DNA of 64,000 nt, from assembly GCA_034231615.1 (NCBI GenBank), contig CM067317.1, positions 43,691,531 to 43,755,530 of the forward strand, read 5' to 3'. The DNA comes from Meghimatium bilineatum (taxonomy: Eukaryota > Mollusca > Gastropoda > Stylommatophora > Philomycidae). This document shows positions 63,650 to 64,000 of the stretch, piece by piece. Below the pieces are notes generated by a model. That model was not told where the DNA came from. It did not search any database and saw nothing but the letters and a program-made list of their open reading frames with translations. Made by a program: the position numbers and the translations under genes. Position 1 is the stretch's first letter, and every line of letters begins with the position of its first letter.

Positions 63650-63819
63650 GTAAGATCGAGTGAAAGAGAAGAATATTTTACTTTTGTTGAATTAATAGAA
63701 CATTGTTAGATTAAATACAACAAAAAATTTCTACTTTCTCTAATTTAAGATGATAAAAACAAAGTGTTAAAAAGGTAAGATGACATGAAAGTAGAGAACA
63801 CTATCCACTTCCTCTGAGG

Positions 63820-63975
63820 TATTCTTTCTTCTTCTTCTGCGTTCATTCTCATACTCCTGCAGATTAGCAGGATGTAGTCCGGAGAACGGAATGCAATGGT
63901 TTAGAGAGAGCATTGCTGCGATTTCTGCCCCATTCGGCCTGCCACATCCGACTTCAGCATGTCCTCTAAGGTATG
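63820..63975 (-). mobile_element. SINE family A copy, inverted
   Basis: 'ttcttcttcttctgcgttca', 'caggatgtagtccggagaac', then 'cacatccgacttcagcatg'. Full tail and head are recognisable. It lies in the intron after the NBD2 exon. Confidence 0.8.
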
Positions 63976-64000
63976 TTATATATCTGTCGGCTAGGTTGCT

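Overview
The window is eukaryotic: AT-rich, with interrupted genes and GT..AG introns, full of tandem repeats, SINE-like repeats and broken non-LTR retrotransposons. The mixture fits a lophotrochozoan, most likely a mollusc: reverse-transcriptase tails of the WFGH / RWIDNI / GELxxGKRSxGGQ kind, and a short repeat built around 'catgtcgtaagtggcg'. The species cannot be named from this sequence. I see no bacterial operons, CRISPR arrays or rRNA genes.

The one clear host gene is the second half of an ABC transporter of subfamily A type on the + strand. I assembled eleven coding exons between 28427 and 63649 by hand. All have AG acceptors and GT donors, the intron phases agree at every junction, and the exons join into 591 uninterrupted codons. 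In order they encode the linker after NBD1, the first membrane helix of TMD2, a glycosylatable extracellular domain, the remaining TMD2 helices, the acidic stretch before NBD2, and the start of NBD2 with its Walker A. NBD1 and the start of the gene were not found. They lie left of 28427, perhaps beyond the window. The rest of NBD2 lies beyond 64000.

Layout: 1-991 is a 329-codon Ser-rich open frame, open at the left edge, of unknown identity. 1022-5340 holds simple repeats and reverse-transcriptase (RT) debris. 5355-20446 is a 15-kb tandem array of a 38-bp satellite with nested higher-order duplications. 20450-28426 holds SINEs, a 24-bp minisatellite carrying a 505-codon frame, a hAT-type MITE with its target duplication, and a decayed non-LTR element inside another minisatellite. 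28427-63649 is the ABC gene, whose introns are loaded with RT fragments on both strands, several SINE families, a foldback element, a 41-bp hairpin and many minisatellites. 63650-64000 is intron with a SINE.

The retroelements are almost all dead, with stops and frameshifts. The longest open RT frames are 410 codons (56597-57829, minus) and 149 codons (62801-63250, minus). Most long open frames in the tandem repeats arise because the repeat unit is a multiple of three or lacks stop codons. They are not listed as genes, except the one at 21552, which is reported with reservations.
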